A DNA stretch of 54,461 bases, taken from Burkholderiales bacterium. Its GTDB lineage: Bacteria > Pseudomonadota > Gammaproteobacteria > Burkholderiales > Ga0077523. A model generated the notes under the pieces. It ran no database searches and was not told the DNA's origin. It worked only from the letters and a program-made list of their open reading frames with translations. Below, piece after piece: positions 1 to 7,196 of the stretch. Every line of letters begins with the position of its first letter. Position 1 is the first letter of the stretch. Location: positions 1 to 54,461 of the forward strand of contig JAIEQG010000157.1 in the NCBI GenBank assembly GCA_019747905.1, given 5' to 3'. Both the position numbers and the translations under genes were made by a program.

Positions 1-3
1 GGG

Positions 4-1074
4 CTAGGGTGGGGGCAAGTCCGCTGCTGCGCCCACGAGCGCCTGCAGCAATGCCCGATCCGGCCCGTGCACCACCCCCGCCTCGGTGATCAACGCCGTC
101 ACCAGATCCGCTGGCGTCACGTCGAAGGCCGGATTGAAAGTCGCAACACCCTCGGGCGCCCACACTTCGCCTCCGTAACCGGCAACTTCCTCGCGTCCGC
201 GCTCCTCGATCGGGATCGAGGCGCCGGTGGCTAGCGAGAGGTCGAGCGTGGACAAAGGGCATGCGACATAGAACGGGATGCCGTGGCGCGCGGCGAGCAC
301 CGCCACGGGGAACGTGCCGATCTTGTTGGCAACATCGCCGTTCGCTGCGACGCGATCGGCACCGACGATCACGAGGTCGATGCCGCCTCGTGCCATGAGA
401 TGCCCGGCGGCCACGTCGGGTAGCAGGGTCACGGGAATGCCGTCCTGCTGCAACTCCCAGGCGGTGAGTCGTGCGCCTTGCAGCACCGGGCGTGTTTCGT
501 CGGCGAACACGCTTACGCGTTTGCCGGCGGCTACGGCGGATCTGATCACGCCGAGCGCGGTGCCGTGCCCTGCCGTCGCGAGCGCGCCGGCGTTGCAATG
601 AGTGAGGATGCGAGCACCATCGGGCACCAGCGCGGCCCCCAGGTCGCCCATCCGGCGATTCGCAGCGACGTCGGCTTCGAGGATCGCGTGGGCCTCGAGC
701 AGCAGTTGCCGGGCAATGGTCGCGGTGTCCTCCGATGCGTGCACGGACCAGACGGCTCGCATGCGATGGAGCGCCCAGAAGAGGTTCACCGCCGTGGGGC
801 GGCTTGCGGCGAGCGTATTGAACGCCTGGGCGAGTGGTGGGCTGAACCGATCCGCCGGTTCATGGACGAGCCGCCGTGCCTCCAGGGCGATCCCGTAGGC
901 TGCGGCACAGCCGATGGCTGGCGCGCCGCGGATTGCCAAGGTCCGGATGGCGCCGGCCACGTCGGCGGCCGTGTCGAACACCAGATACTCGACCGCGCGC
1001 GGCAGCCGGCGCTGATCGAGCATCCGCACGCGCCCGTCCGCGGTCCATGCGATGGTCTGGAACGAGGGGGTCAT
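4..1074 (-). CDS. mtnA: S-methyl-5-thioribose-1-phosphate isomerase
   Basis: Cytosolic aldose-ketose isomerase of methionine salvage, converting 5-methylthioribose 1-phosphate to the ribulose form. The 356-residue product has the family's usual length. Visible motifs are RGAPAIG at residues 49-55, the conserved cysteine 160 in THCNAGALAT, and Asp240 in GADRVAANGDVANKIG. The ATG at 1074 overlaps the stop of the upstream aldolase gene as ATGA, which fixes the start and implies translational coupling; the reading frame continues further upstream only inside the aldolase gene. The stop is TAG at 4-6, so the gene is complete. The aldolase partner suggests a route that cleaves the ketose phosphate rather than the full mtnBCD pathway, but that is inference. 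Confidence 0.95.
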   Translation of the reverse strand: MTPSFQTIAWTADGRVRMLDQRRLPRAVEYLVFDTAADVAGAIRTLAIRGAPAIGCAAAYGIALEARRLVHEPADRFSPPLAQAFNTLAASRPTAVNLFWALHRMRAVWSVHASEDTATIARQLLLEAHAILEADVAANRRMGDLGAALVPDGARILTHCNAGALATAGHGTALGVIRSAVAAGKRVSVFADETRPVLQGARLTAWELQQDGIPVTLLPDVAAGHLMARGGIDLVIVGADRVAANGDVANKIGTFPVAVLAARHGIPFYVACPLSTLDLSLATGASIPIEERGREEVAGYGGEVWAPEGVATFNPAFDVTPADLVTALITEAGVVHGPDRALLQALVGAAADLPPP

Positions 1075-2567
1075 CGCCGGACGGGGGACAGAGCGAGGAT
1101 CTCGCCGAGAAGCCCGGCTGGTGCGCAGTCGGTGCGATCGGTCACGATCCGATCGATGCCGCCGAAGGCGTAGGCGACTTCGATCACGGTTGCGTGGTCG
1201 AGCGAGTCGGCGGCAGGCAGCACCAGCAGGCCATCGCGCGGCTTCGCCTCGGCACCGAGCGCTACCACCGCCGAACCTTCTGCGAGCAACGCTTCGATCT
1301 GTTGCGCCTGATCGGCCAGCACCACGGCGACTTCGCCCAGGCGTGGCCACGGCGCGGGGACTTTCGCCCGCAGCCCGCGTTCGAAGCCGCCGTAGTGCAA
1401 CTCCGCCAGGAGGATGTCCGCGGGCGGCAGCGAGACGTAACTGTCGTGGGCGGCAGCGCGTGATGCGATGCGGATGTCGTGGCGATAGATCTGCGCCGTC
1501 ATGCGGGCGTGGCGTGCGTCCACGCTCGCCGTGACGAGGCCGAGTTCCGGATCGAGAACGATGCGCGCAGCGGCATCGGGCAGGGTGCGAGGATCCTGCC
1601 CTGCGGGTGCGTGGCCTTCGAGGTACGCACGATAGTCGGCCGCATAGGCCTGCACGTCACGACCGAACAGCGGAATGCGCTTCGTGAATACCGCGTGTTG
1701 CGGGGTGGGTGGTCCTTGCGTGGCGAGTTCCACCAGATCCTTGCGGGCGATGAAGCCCATGACCTCCGGGCTCTGGTCGACCGCGAGGATCATCGGCCAG
1801 CCGGCCACCGCGCTCAGATCGCGGCGCAGGCGCGCCAATGCCAGCGCGGTCTCGCGGGATCGTAGCGGCGGCGCGGCCGTCGGCAGGTCCCATGCGTTGT
1901 GTGCGCGCAAGTAGGTTTCGGCGCGGCCGGTCAACGCCAGCATGTTCTCGTAGGACGTTCGCGCGTCGTCGCCAAAGGCGACCACCCCGTGCTTTTCCAG
2001 GATCAGCCCGATGGTCCTGGCAGTGCCTTCGCGTTCGAAAGTGGCCGTGCACGACTTGGCGAGTTCGAAGCCCGAATGGGAGAACGGCACGAGCGGCGCG
2101 AAATCGCCGAAGACCTCACGGGCGATCTTGCGGCCCCACGCCGTGTTCACTATCGCGAGCACGCTGTCGGCATGGGTGTGCTCGACATGGCTGGAAGGCA
2201 CCGAAGCGTGCAGCAGGGTTTCGATCGATGGCTTCGGTGCGTCGGCGCGCAGCTTGAGCGGGGCCAGCCCGGCCATCATGCCGTCGGTATCGAGGTGTTC
2301 CTGCGCCAATAGTGCGCGGGCGCCCGCCAGATCGATCGGCGTGAAATCCGCCGGAGTCACCTGGGCGAGGTCGGAGCCGCTGCCTTTCACGTACAGGCAG
2401 GCGACCGACGTCCCGTCGGCGCGCACCCACGGGGCCTTGAGCGACGTATTGCCGCCGCCATACAGCACCAGGTCAGCATCGGCACCGAGGAGGCGCGAGG
2501 TGTAGGCCCGCAATGCCAGTGCGTCGGTATATCGGGACGCGGCCTCGTCGTTCCAGAGCGAATGCAT
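1071..2567 (-). CDS. Class II aldolase/adducin-domain protein (RhaD-like N-terminal region)
   Basis: Zinc-dependent class II aldolase fold. Motifs seen are YGGGNTS at about residues 36-42, KGSGSDL at 61-67, the catalytic-type Glu116 in PSIETLLH, metal-ligand candidates in EHTHAD at 129-134, and EKHG with His193. At 498 residues it is far longer than MtnB or fuculose aldolases (about 210) but shorter than the bifunctional aldolase/short-chain dehydrogenases of about 650-700; no glycine-rich nucleotide-binding motif is visible in the C-terminal part. It sits first in a two-gene operon with mtnA, sharing ATGA. I infer a role cleaving a 5-deoxy or 5-methylthio ketose phosphate, by analogy with dihydroxyacetone-phosphate shunt aldolases. 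The ATG at 2567 was chosen because it is the first one after the divergent promoter region. Confidence 0.8.
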   Translation of the reverse strand: MHSLWNDEAASRYTDALALRAYTSRLLGADADLVLYGGGNTSLKAPWVRADGTSVACLYVKGSGSDLAQVTPADFTPIDLAGARALLAQEHLDTDGMMAGLAPLKLRADAPKPSIETLLHASVPSSHVEHTHADSVLAIVNTAWGRKIAREVFGDFAPLVPFSHSGFELAKSCTATFEREGTARTIGLILEKHGVVAFGDDARTSYENMLALTGRAETYLRAHNAWDLPTAAPPLRSRETALALARLRRDLSAVAGWPMILAVDQSPEVMGFIARKDLVELATQGPPTPQHAVFTKRIPLFGRDVQAYAADYRAYLEGHAPAGQDPRTLPDAAARIVLDPELGLVTASVDARHARMTAQIYRHDIRIASRAAAHDSYVSLPPADILLAELHYGGFERGLRAKVPAPWPRLGEVAVVLADQAQQIEALLAEGSAVVALGAEAKPRDGLLVLPAADSLDHATVIEVAYAFGGIDRIVTDRTDCAPAGLLGEILALSPVRR

Positions 2568-2590
2568 GCGAATGTCGGACGGAGAAAGGC

Positions 2591-2608
2591 CGGCGATTAT
2601 AATCGCCG
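2591..2608. promoter_or_regulatory. Palindromic bidirectional -10 element
   Basis: A perfect 18-bp palindrome whose centre reads ATTATAAT, so it presents TATAAT on both strands (plus 2598-2603, minus 2596-2601). It lies between the divergent aldolase and GNAT genes. No convincing -35 is visible in either direction. On the plus side the GNAT ATG is only 8 bases after TATAAT, which would make that transcript nearly leaderless. Confidence 0.55.
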
Positions 2609-2611
2609 CCC

Positions 2612-3073
2612 ATGTCGCGACTGGCTGCCTTCGAGGTTCGACTCGTCGCCTGGGACGAGGCGCACGCGGCGCTCGAATCGGTTCGTCGCGCCGTGTTCGT
2701 GGTCGAGCAGAACGTGCCGGAAGAACTCGAATGGGACGAAGCCGACGCCGTTTCCCAGCATGCGCTGGCGTCGTCGGGCGGAATGCCGGTCGGAACCGCA
2801 CGCCTCCTGCCCGACGGACATATCGGGCGCATCGCGGTGTTGCGCGACTGGCGCGGTCAAGGCGTCGGCGGTGCGCTCCTGACGGCGATGATCGACGTGG
2901 CGGCCAAGCGCGGGTTCGCGACCGTGCTGCTCAACGCGCAGGTGCAGGCCCTGGACTTCTACCGGCGGTTCGGCTTCGTCGCCGAGGGCGAGGTGTTCGA
3001 CGATGCCGGCATACCCCATCGGGCCATGCGGCTCGACATCACGCCGCCAGTGCGATCGGTGTCTCCAGGCTGA
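2612..3073 (+). CDS. GNAT-family N-acetyltransferase
   Basis: A 153-residue single-domain GNAT protein. The acetyl-CoA pyrophosphate-binding loop is visible as RGQGVGGALL around residue 86, preceded by the IGRIAV strand and followed by ALDFYRRFGF, the typical C-terminal helix-strand of the fold. The closest family by layout is the ElaA/YjcF type, but the acceptor substrate cannot be read from sequence. The start is the ATG 8 bases after the palindromic -10 element; there is no upstream Shine-Dalgarno sequence. Its 3' end overlaps the convergent NRDE gene by 35 bases. Confidence 0.85.
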   Translation: MSRLAAFEVRLVAWDEAHAALESVRRAVFVVEQNVPEELEWDEADAVSQHALASSGGMPVGTARLLPDGHIGRIAVLRDWRGQGVGGALLTAMIDVAAKRGFATVLLNAQVQALDFYRRFGFVAEGEVFDDAGIPHRAMRLDITPPVRSVSPG

Positions 3074-3827
3074 GGCTCGCGCTGCGGTCCGTCGGCGGAC
3101 CGCCGGCTGGATCGAAGCTGCGCTCCACGAACCGCGCCGCGCCGCGATCGTCGATCAGTACGAGGGTGGAGGCGCGGGTGCCGTAACCGTCCATGCGGAT
3201 GAACACGGGCGACAGTTGTCGCTCCCAGTCGAGGCTCACCCCTGTGGCGGGTAGTTCGGTATCCGGGGCGCGGGCGTCGTCGGCGAGGAGGGCGAGCAGG
3301 GCCGTTTCCAGCGCGGGCCCGTCCAGTTGCAACGCCGGACCGAGTGCGGCCTTCGCCCGCCGCACCTTCGGCCAGGGCGTATCGAGCAGGTGGTTGCTCA
3401 ACCCGTGCAGGCCGGGACCGAGCCGCCTGGCAGCACCGCCGCGGTTGGAGCCGTACCAGACGCCGGTCGCATCGGCAGCCAGGAGGTTGAACCCGTCGTA
3501 GTCGTTGCCGCGGGCCAGTGCCCCGGCGATGAAGTCGCCCGCACTCTCCGGTTCGCGCACGAAGTTGCTGACCAGCAGGCCGCGCGACCGGGGCGCGTCG
3601 AGCTTGCGGCCTGGATCGCGATAGTTGGTGACTGCCGCCAGGGCACCGCGTTGCGAAAGTGCGAGCCAGGTGCCGCCCTTCTCCAGGTCCCGTCCACCGA
3701 AAACCTCGGGCGCATCGTGCCAGCGACCGGCGGGAGCGGTGGGGCGGTGATGGAACTCGTCGCGATTGGCGGCGAGGATGAACGGGTAGCGGTCGTGCGC
3801 GTCGAGCGCGATCAGGATCAGGCACAC
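3039..3827 (-). CDS. NRDE-family protein (TANGO2-like)
   Basis: A 262-residue protein of the NRDE family, named for the Asn-Arg-Asp-Glu motif, seen here in FILAANRDEF near residue 20. After the initiator the protein begins with Cys2 (MCLILIAL), the conserved residue that gives this family an Ntn-hydrolase-like appearance. The start is GTG at 3827: this places Cys2 correctly and overlaps the end of the DUF4936 gene by ten bases, while extending upstream would only read through that gene in another frame. The family's biochemical role is unsettled; eukaryotic TANGO2 is linked to haem and lipid handling. The 3' end overlaps the convergent GNAT gene. Confidence 0.88.
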   Translation of the reverse strand: MCLILIALDAHDRYPFILAANRDEFHHRPTAPAGRWHDAPEVFGGRDLEKGGTWLALSQRGALAAVTNYRDPGRKLDAPRSRGLLVSNFVREPESAGDFIAGALARGNDYDGFNLLAADATGVWYGSNRGGAARRLGPGLHGLSNHLLDTPWPKVRRAKAALGPALQLDGPALETALLALLADDARAPDTELPATGVSLDWERQLSPVFIRMDGYGTRASTLVLIDDRGAARFVERSFDPAGGPPTDRSASLSLETPIALAA

Positions 3828-4120
3828 GGATCGTCGCCGAAGTCGCGAAATCGCTCGATCTTGCGGGCTCCGTCCTCGGTGATGTGGGCATCGATGCCCG
3901 CGTTGCGGGCCGCCTCGTTCAGCACCACCTCGAACGCGGTGGCGTCGGCGACGTTCTGGTAAACCTCCATCCAGAGTGTCGGATCGTCCATGCGACGCAC
4001 CAGGTGGCCGAGTATCCCGGTGCGCTGCTCGACGTCGCGGGTCAAGCGGCCGACGCTCGCGTGCGCGCCGGCGGCAGCGTCGGAACGAATGCGGTAGTAG
4101 ACGTAGAAGTGGTGTGACAT
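3818..4120 (-). CDS. DUF4936 family protein
   Basis: A 100-residue protein matching the small DUF4936 family seen mainly in betaproteobacteria: an N-terminal HFYVYYRI strand, then RTGILGHLVRR and LWMEVYQNV, consistent with a ferredoxin-like alpha/beta dimer-type fold. It has no signal peptide or membrane segment. The ATG at 4120 overlaps the stop codon of the last repeat micro-ORF as TGATG, and the repeat's GGCGAGAG end is the only available ribosome-binding site. It is coupled downstream to the NRDE gene. Function is unknown. Confidence 0.8.
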   Translation of the reverse strand: MSHHFYVYYRIRSDAAAGAHASVGRLTRDVEQRTGILGHLVRRMDDPTLWMEVYQNVADATAFEVVLNEAARNAGIDAHITEDGARKIERFRDFGDDPCA

Positions 4121-4197
4121 CAGCTCTCGCCGGGCCGCCCCAAGAGGGCTGGCCCCCCGGGGGGAGAGGCCGCACGGCCTATCGGGGGGATCGTCAA
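4120..4197 (-). repeat. Intergenic repeat unit 3 with micro-ORF (25 aa)
   Basis: GC-rich repeat unit. Read on the minus strand it opens with TTG at 4197, encodes TIPPIGRAASPPGGP and ends in GRPGES; its TGA (4122-4120) overlaps the ATG of the DUF4936 gene. It holds two inverted repeats, a run of C followed by a run of G, and GGCC/GGCC. The unit resembles its two neighbours and the copies at 22476 and 37694. Whether the peptide is made is unknown. Confidence 0.75.
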
Positions 4198-4198
4198 T

Positions 4199-4348
4199 TC
4201 AGCTCTCGCCGGCCTGCCATCGCCCGGAGGGCGATGGCCTTCGGTAGGCACAGACAGTCCGCAGGGACTGTCTGTGTCCGGCCTCAGCCCACAAGAGGGC
4301 TGGCCCCCTGGGGGGAGAGGCCGCAAGGCCTATCGGGGGGATCGTCAT
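4199..4348 (-). repeat. Intergenic repeat unit 2 with micro-ORF (49 aa) and nested insert
   Basis: Second tandem unit. It opens with ATG at 4348 (MTIPPIGLAASPPRGPALL), ends GES and stops at TGA 4201-4199, one base before the next unit's TTG. Compared with units 1 and 3 it carries about 70 extra bases that keep the frame open. Those bases contain two perfect hairpins: 9-bp arms at 4217-4225 and 4229-4237, and 12-bp arms at 4249-4260 and 4265-4276. Confidence 0.75.
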
Positions 4349-4349
4349 A

Positions 4350-4427
4350 TCAACTCTCGCCGGGCCGCCCCAAGTGGCCGGGCCCCCCCGGGGGAGAGGC
4401 GGCAAGGCCGGTCTGGTGGGGCGTCAT
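4350..4427 (-). repeat. Intergenic repeat unit 1 with micro-ORF (25 aa)
   Basis: First tandem unit after ygfZ. The ATG at 4427 lies one base past the ygfZ stop (TGA 4431-4429). The peptide runs MTPHQTGLAASPPGGP and ends GRPGES, stopping one base before the ATG of unit 2. Together units 1-3 fill the 308-base gap between ygfZ and the DUF4936 gene; nothing else is seen in that gap. Confidence 0.75.
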
Positions 4428-4428
4428 C

Positions 4429-5421
4429 TCAGGCGGCGGAGGGAGCGTGGACGCGGCGCAGTGCCTCGAGGCGCATGCCGCTGGTCATTGCGGACACGCC
4501 GCCCCGCGCAGCGGTTTCCGTGTCGATTACCGCGAGCACGCGGAAGCCACCGTCGCCGGCGGGCGCTGAGGCGACGACATTGCCGGCAGTCTGGCCGGCA
4601 CCGCCGACCGGCGCACCGGGATCCAGCGCTGCCGCGGCCTGCGCGATGTGCAGGCGCCGCTTCACTTCGCCGAGGTACTGGGACCGCGCGACGATCTCCT
4701 GGCCGGGGTAGCAGCCCTTCGAGAAGCTCACGCCACCGATGCGCTCCAGGTCCACCATCTGGGGCACGAACAGCTCGCGCGTGGCTGGCAGGATCCATGG
4801 AATGCCGTCGGCCACGTCGAAGCGCATCCAGTCGCCGGTGGTGGTGGGGGCGGCGCGCGGGGCGAGACGATCCCAAGCGGCGATCGCGGCATCCACCGAG
4901 AGGTAGCAGTGCCAGCGGTCCTCGCCGGTCCGCACGATGAAGCCGCCTGGGACGGCCGCAAGCTGGTGCTCGCCGGGCGATGGAACGCCCAGTTCGACGG
5001 GCAAGTCGAGCCCGGCGAGCCCGATGCCGATGGTTTCGTCCTCCAGAACCGCGATCTTCACCTGCGAGCGCAGCACGTATCGGGACAGGCGAGCCGCGAG
5101 GTCCACGGCCAGGGTGCGCGGCACCTCGGCGACAAAGCGATCGCCGCGGCGCATCAGGCGCAAGGTGGCAAGCAGGCGGCCCTTGGCATTGCAGTACCCG
5201 CTCCACTGCCATTGGCCGTCCGCCAGGCGCGACACGTCCGAGGTGAGTTGGTTCTGCAGGAAATCCGCGGCGTCACGGCCTTCGATGCTGATCAGGACGA
5301 GATGCCCGAGGTCGGCCAGGAACGCAGCGGCACCGGACGGCGGTGCAGGAAATACGGCGAGGCCGGCCTCGTCCGGGGTCGCTCCCCGGGACGCGAGGGT
5401 TTGTTGCCAGCGAGGGTTCAT
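4429..5421 (-). CDS. ygfZ: Folate-binding tRNA-modifying protein YgfZ
   Basis: A COG0354 / GcvT-like folate-binding protein of 330 residues that supports Fe-S enzyme maturation and maintenance. The signature is present near residue 225 as KGCYPGQEIVAR, with the conserved cysteine that defines YgfZ against ordinary aminomethyltransferases. The N-terminal half has LISIEGRDAADFLQNQLTSD, the typical folate-domain start. I chose the ATG at 5421 (MNPRWQQTL); a TTG six codons upstream is in frame but less likely. It is divergent from the ygfX-like gene and followed immediately by the repeat array. Family knowledge: it uses tetrahydrofolate and is needed for MiaB-type tRNA thiolation. Confidence 0.92.
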   Translation of the reverse strand: MNPRWQQTLASRGATPDEAGLAVFPAPPSGAAAFLADLGHLVLISIEGRDAADFLQNQLTSDVSRLADGQWQWSGYCNAKGRLLATLRLMRRGDRFVAEVPRTLAVDLAARLSRYVLRSQVKIAVLEDETIGIGLAGLDLPVELGVPSPGEHQLAAVPGGFIVRTGEDRWHCYLSVDAAIAAWDRLAPRAAPTTTGDWMRFDVADGIPWILPATRELFVPQMVDLERIGGVSFSKGCYPGQEIVARSQYLGEVKRRLHIAQAAAALDPGAPVGGAGQTAGNVVASAPAGDGGFRVLAVIDTETAARGGVSAMTSGMRLEALRRVHAPSAA

Positions 5422-5470
5422 GGCTTGGGCCGACCGCAATGGTCGACTCGGGGGGGCAGGGAAGGCAGGA

Positions 5471-5479
5471 AATTATAAT
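5471..5479 (+). promoter_or_regulatory. -10 element for the ygfX-like gene
   Basis: Sequence AATTATAAT with a perfect TATAAT at 5474-5479, only 8 bases from the ATG at 5488. It resembles the 2591-2608 site, including the ATAATCG context, and likewise sits in a divergent gap. No clear -35 is seen. Confidence 0.5.
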
Positions 5480-5487
5480 CGGCCACG

Positions 5488-5949
5488 ATGTTCGCCCCGG
5501 AACGCGTCTCGGTATCGTTGCAAGCCTCGCGCGGACTGGCGGCCGTGCTGGGCATCGTCCATGGTGCCGGGAGCGCCGTGCCCTGGCTGGTGGGGCTGCC
5601 GCCGGCAATGGCGGCAGGCGTCACCATCGGGATTCTGGCTCTGGGCGGACTCGCGATCACCCGGGATGCGCTGCGGCTCTGGCCCACATCGGTGGCGGCG
5701 CTCGCCCTGGAAAGCGACGGGACCGGCACCGTCACGTTGCGCTCGGGGCGCGCCGAGACCGTGCGGCTCGGAGGCGAAGCGACCGTGGTGCCATTGGCTG
5801 TCGTGCTGAGCCTGCAGGGGGCCGGGCGGCGCCGGCTGGGTGTCGTCGTCACCCGCGATGCCTGCAGCGAGGTCGAATTCCGCCATCTCCGGGTCTTTCT
5901 CCGCTGGCGGGTCCGGACCGCTCCGCCCCAGGACGGGACCGGTCGATGA
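5488..5949 (+). CDS. YgfX-like small membrane protein
   Basis: A 153-residue protein with two adjacent hydrophobic segments (about residues 15-35 and 38-58), followed by a basic, strand-rich cytoplasmic domain containing a tryptophan-containing LRVFLRWRV end. This layout, and its position between ygfZ and rpoE, match the YgfX/CptA family, which in Escherichia coli is encoded beside sdhE and ygfZ and upstream of rpoE. Here ygfZ is divergent and no sdhE-like gene is present. Sequence similarity I can judge by eye is weak, so the assignment leans on topology and context. The only start considered is the ATG just downstream of the TATAAT box. Confidence 0.55.
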   Translation: MFAPERVSVSLQASRGLAAVLGIVHGAGSAVPWLVGLPPAMAAGVTIGILALGGLAITRDALRLWPTSVAALALESDGTGTVTLRSGRAETVRLGGEATVVPLAVVLSLQGAGRRRLGVVVTRDACSEVEFRHLRVFLRWRVRTAPPQDGTGR

Positions 5950-6020
5950 ACTATCGGCGCCCGGGCGTGTCGGTAGCCGCAGTCGGAACATTGGAGGCAA
6001 GCGGGTCGAGGAAGTGCCGA

Positions 6021-6029
6021 TGCTATACT
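6021..6029 (+). promoter_or_regulatory. Extended -10 promoter upstream of rpoE
   Basis: TGC-TATACT, an extended -10 (TGn) hexamer 62 bases before the rpoE ATG. A GGAAC motif 25-35 bases upstream (around 5987) resembles the -35 of a sigma-E promoter, but its partner GTCGA comes about two bases too close, so autoregulation is only a possibility. Confidence 0.45.
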
Positions 6030-6090
6030 CGCCGCCCTTCGAAGTCGGCGCGAGCCGATTCAACCAGGCGAGTGGTTTTGGATATGGCCC

Positions 6091-6690
6091 ATGGGTGATC
6101 GCGAGATCGATCAGCAGCTGGTCGAGCGTGCCCAGCGTGGAGACAAGCGTGCGTTCGAGATGCTGGTGGCCAAGTACCAGCGCAAGCTCGGCCGTCTGCT
6201 GTCCCGCTTCATCCGGGATTCCGCCGAAGTAGAGGATGTGGCCCAGGAGGCCTTCATCAAGGCCTACCGGGCCCTGCCATCGTTCCGGGGGGACAGCGCT
6301 TTCTACACGTGGCTCTACAGGATCGGCATCAACACGGCCAAGAACTACCTGGTGGCCATGGGCCGGCGCGCCCCCACGACCACTGAATTCGACAGCGAAG
6401 AGGCCGAAAACTTCGAGGACGGCGACCAGCTCCGGGACGTGAACACCCCGGAAGCCGAACTCATGAGCAAGCAGATCGCGGCCACCGTGAACGAAACCAT
6501 GCAGGCATTGCCAGAGGAACTACGCACGGCGATCACCCTGCGGGAGATCGAAGGCCTGTCCTATGAGGACATAGCCACGATCATGAACTGCCCGATCGGC
6601 ACCGTCCGGTCGCGGATCTTCAGGGCGCGGGAGACTATTGCGGAGAGGCTGCGCCCGCTGTTGGGAACGAGCAAGGACAAGAGGTGGTGA
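6091..6690 (+). CDS. rpoE: RNA polymerase sigma factor RpoE (sigma-24)
   Basis: ECF sigma factor of 199 residues controlling the envelope-stress regulon. Region 2 is visible in DSAEVEDVAQEAFIKAYRAL and FYTWLYRIGINTAKN, and region 4 in LPEELRTAITLREIEGLSY followed by IATIMNCPIGTVRSRIFRAR, the DNA-recognition helix. It leads an operon with rseA, rseB and a degP-type protease, the standard RpoE/AlgU control module. The start MGDREIDQQLVERAQ is the canonical N-terminus. It is expected to be held at the membrane by the next gene product until periplasmic stress triggers RseA proteolysis. Confidence 0.97.
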   Translation: MGDREIDQQLVERAQRGDKRAFEMLVAKYQRKLGRLLSRFIRDSAEVEDVAQEAFIKAYRALPSFRGDSAFYTWLYRIGINTAKNYLVAMGRRAPTTTEFDSEEAENFEDGDQLRDVNTPEAELMSKQIAATVNETMQALPEELRTAITLREIEGLSYEDIATIMNCPIGTVRSRIFRARETIAERLRPLLGTSKDKRW

Positions 6691-6692
6691 CG

Positions 6693-7196
6693 ATGGAGCG
6701 GATTTCGGCACTGATGGACGGCGAACTGGACGACGACGAGGCCGTCCAGGAATTCAAGCGTTGCGGCGGCGACGCGACCCTGGTCGAAGGTTGGGCGACT
6801 TATCACCTGATCGGCGACGTGCTCCGCAAGGAGGCGCCCCTGGGGGCCGGTTTCAACGAGCGATTGCGTGAGGCGCTGGCCGCCGAGCCGACCGTCCTGG
6901 CACCCCGACCTCGAACATTCCAGCGTCGGGCACGGCTGTTCGCGCTCTCGGCTGCGGCGTCCGTGGCCGGCGTCCTGGCGGTGGGCTGGCTTGCCTACTT
7001 CAACCAGCCGATCGGCCCGGATTCGACCGGCGGCACGATGGCCGGGAAGGGCCCGACCGTCGCCGAAGCGGACGCTTCCATGAACGAGTACCTGGTTGCC
7101 CACCACGAATACGCCGACACGGCCTCGATGCCCAGCGTGACGCCGTACGTGCGCTATGTGAACGAGATCCGGCGGGAAGGCGCAATGTCCCGATGA
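6693..7196 (+). CDS. rseA: Anti-sigma-E factor RseA/MucA
   Basis: A 167-residue single-pass inner-membrane anti-sigma factor. The N-terminal cytoplasmic part has MERISALMDGELDD, the typical RseA start that clamps sigma-E. One transmembrane segment lies at about residues 83-103 (LFALSAAASVAGVLAVGWLA), and a periplasmic tail follows for RseB binding. The ATG at 6693 was preferred to two GTG codons at 6684 and 6687 because AGAGGTGG is correctly spaced ahead of it and the family starts this way. The gene begins two bases after the rpoE stop and overlaps rseB by ATGA. Confidence 0.92.
   Translation: MERISALMDGELDDDEAVQEFKRCGGDATLVEGWATYHLIGDVLRKEAPLGAGFNERLREALAAEPTVLAPRPRTFQRRARLFALSAAASVAGVLAVGWLAYFNQPIGPDSTGGTMAGKGPTVAEADASMNEYLVAHHEYADTASMPSVTPYVRYVNEIRREGAMSR

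Noticed and set aside
5985..6010. A sigma-E autoregulatory promoter before rpoE
   Set aside because: GGAACAT is a fair -35, but GTCGA follows about two bases too close and lacks the usual TCTRA form; I kept only the extended -10.
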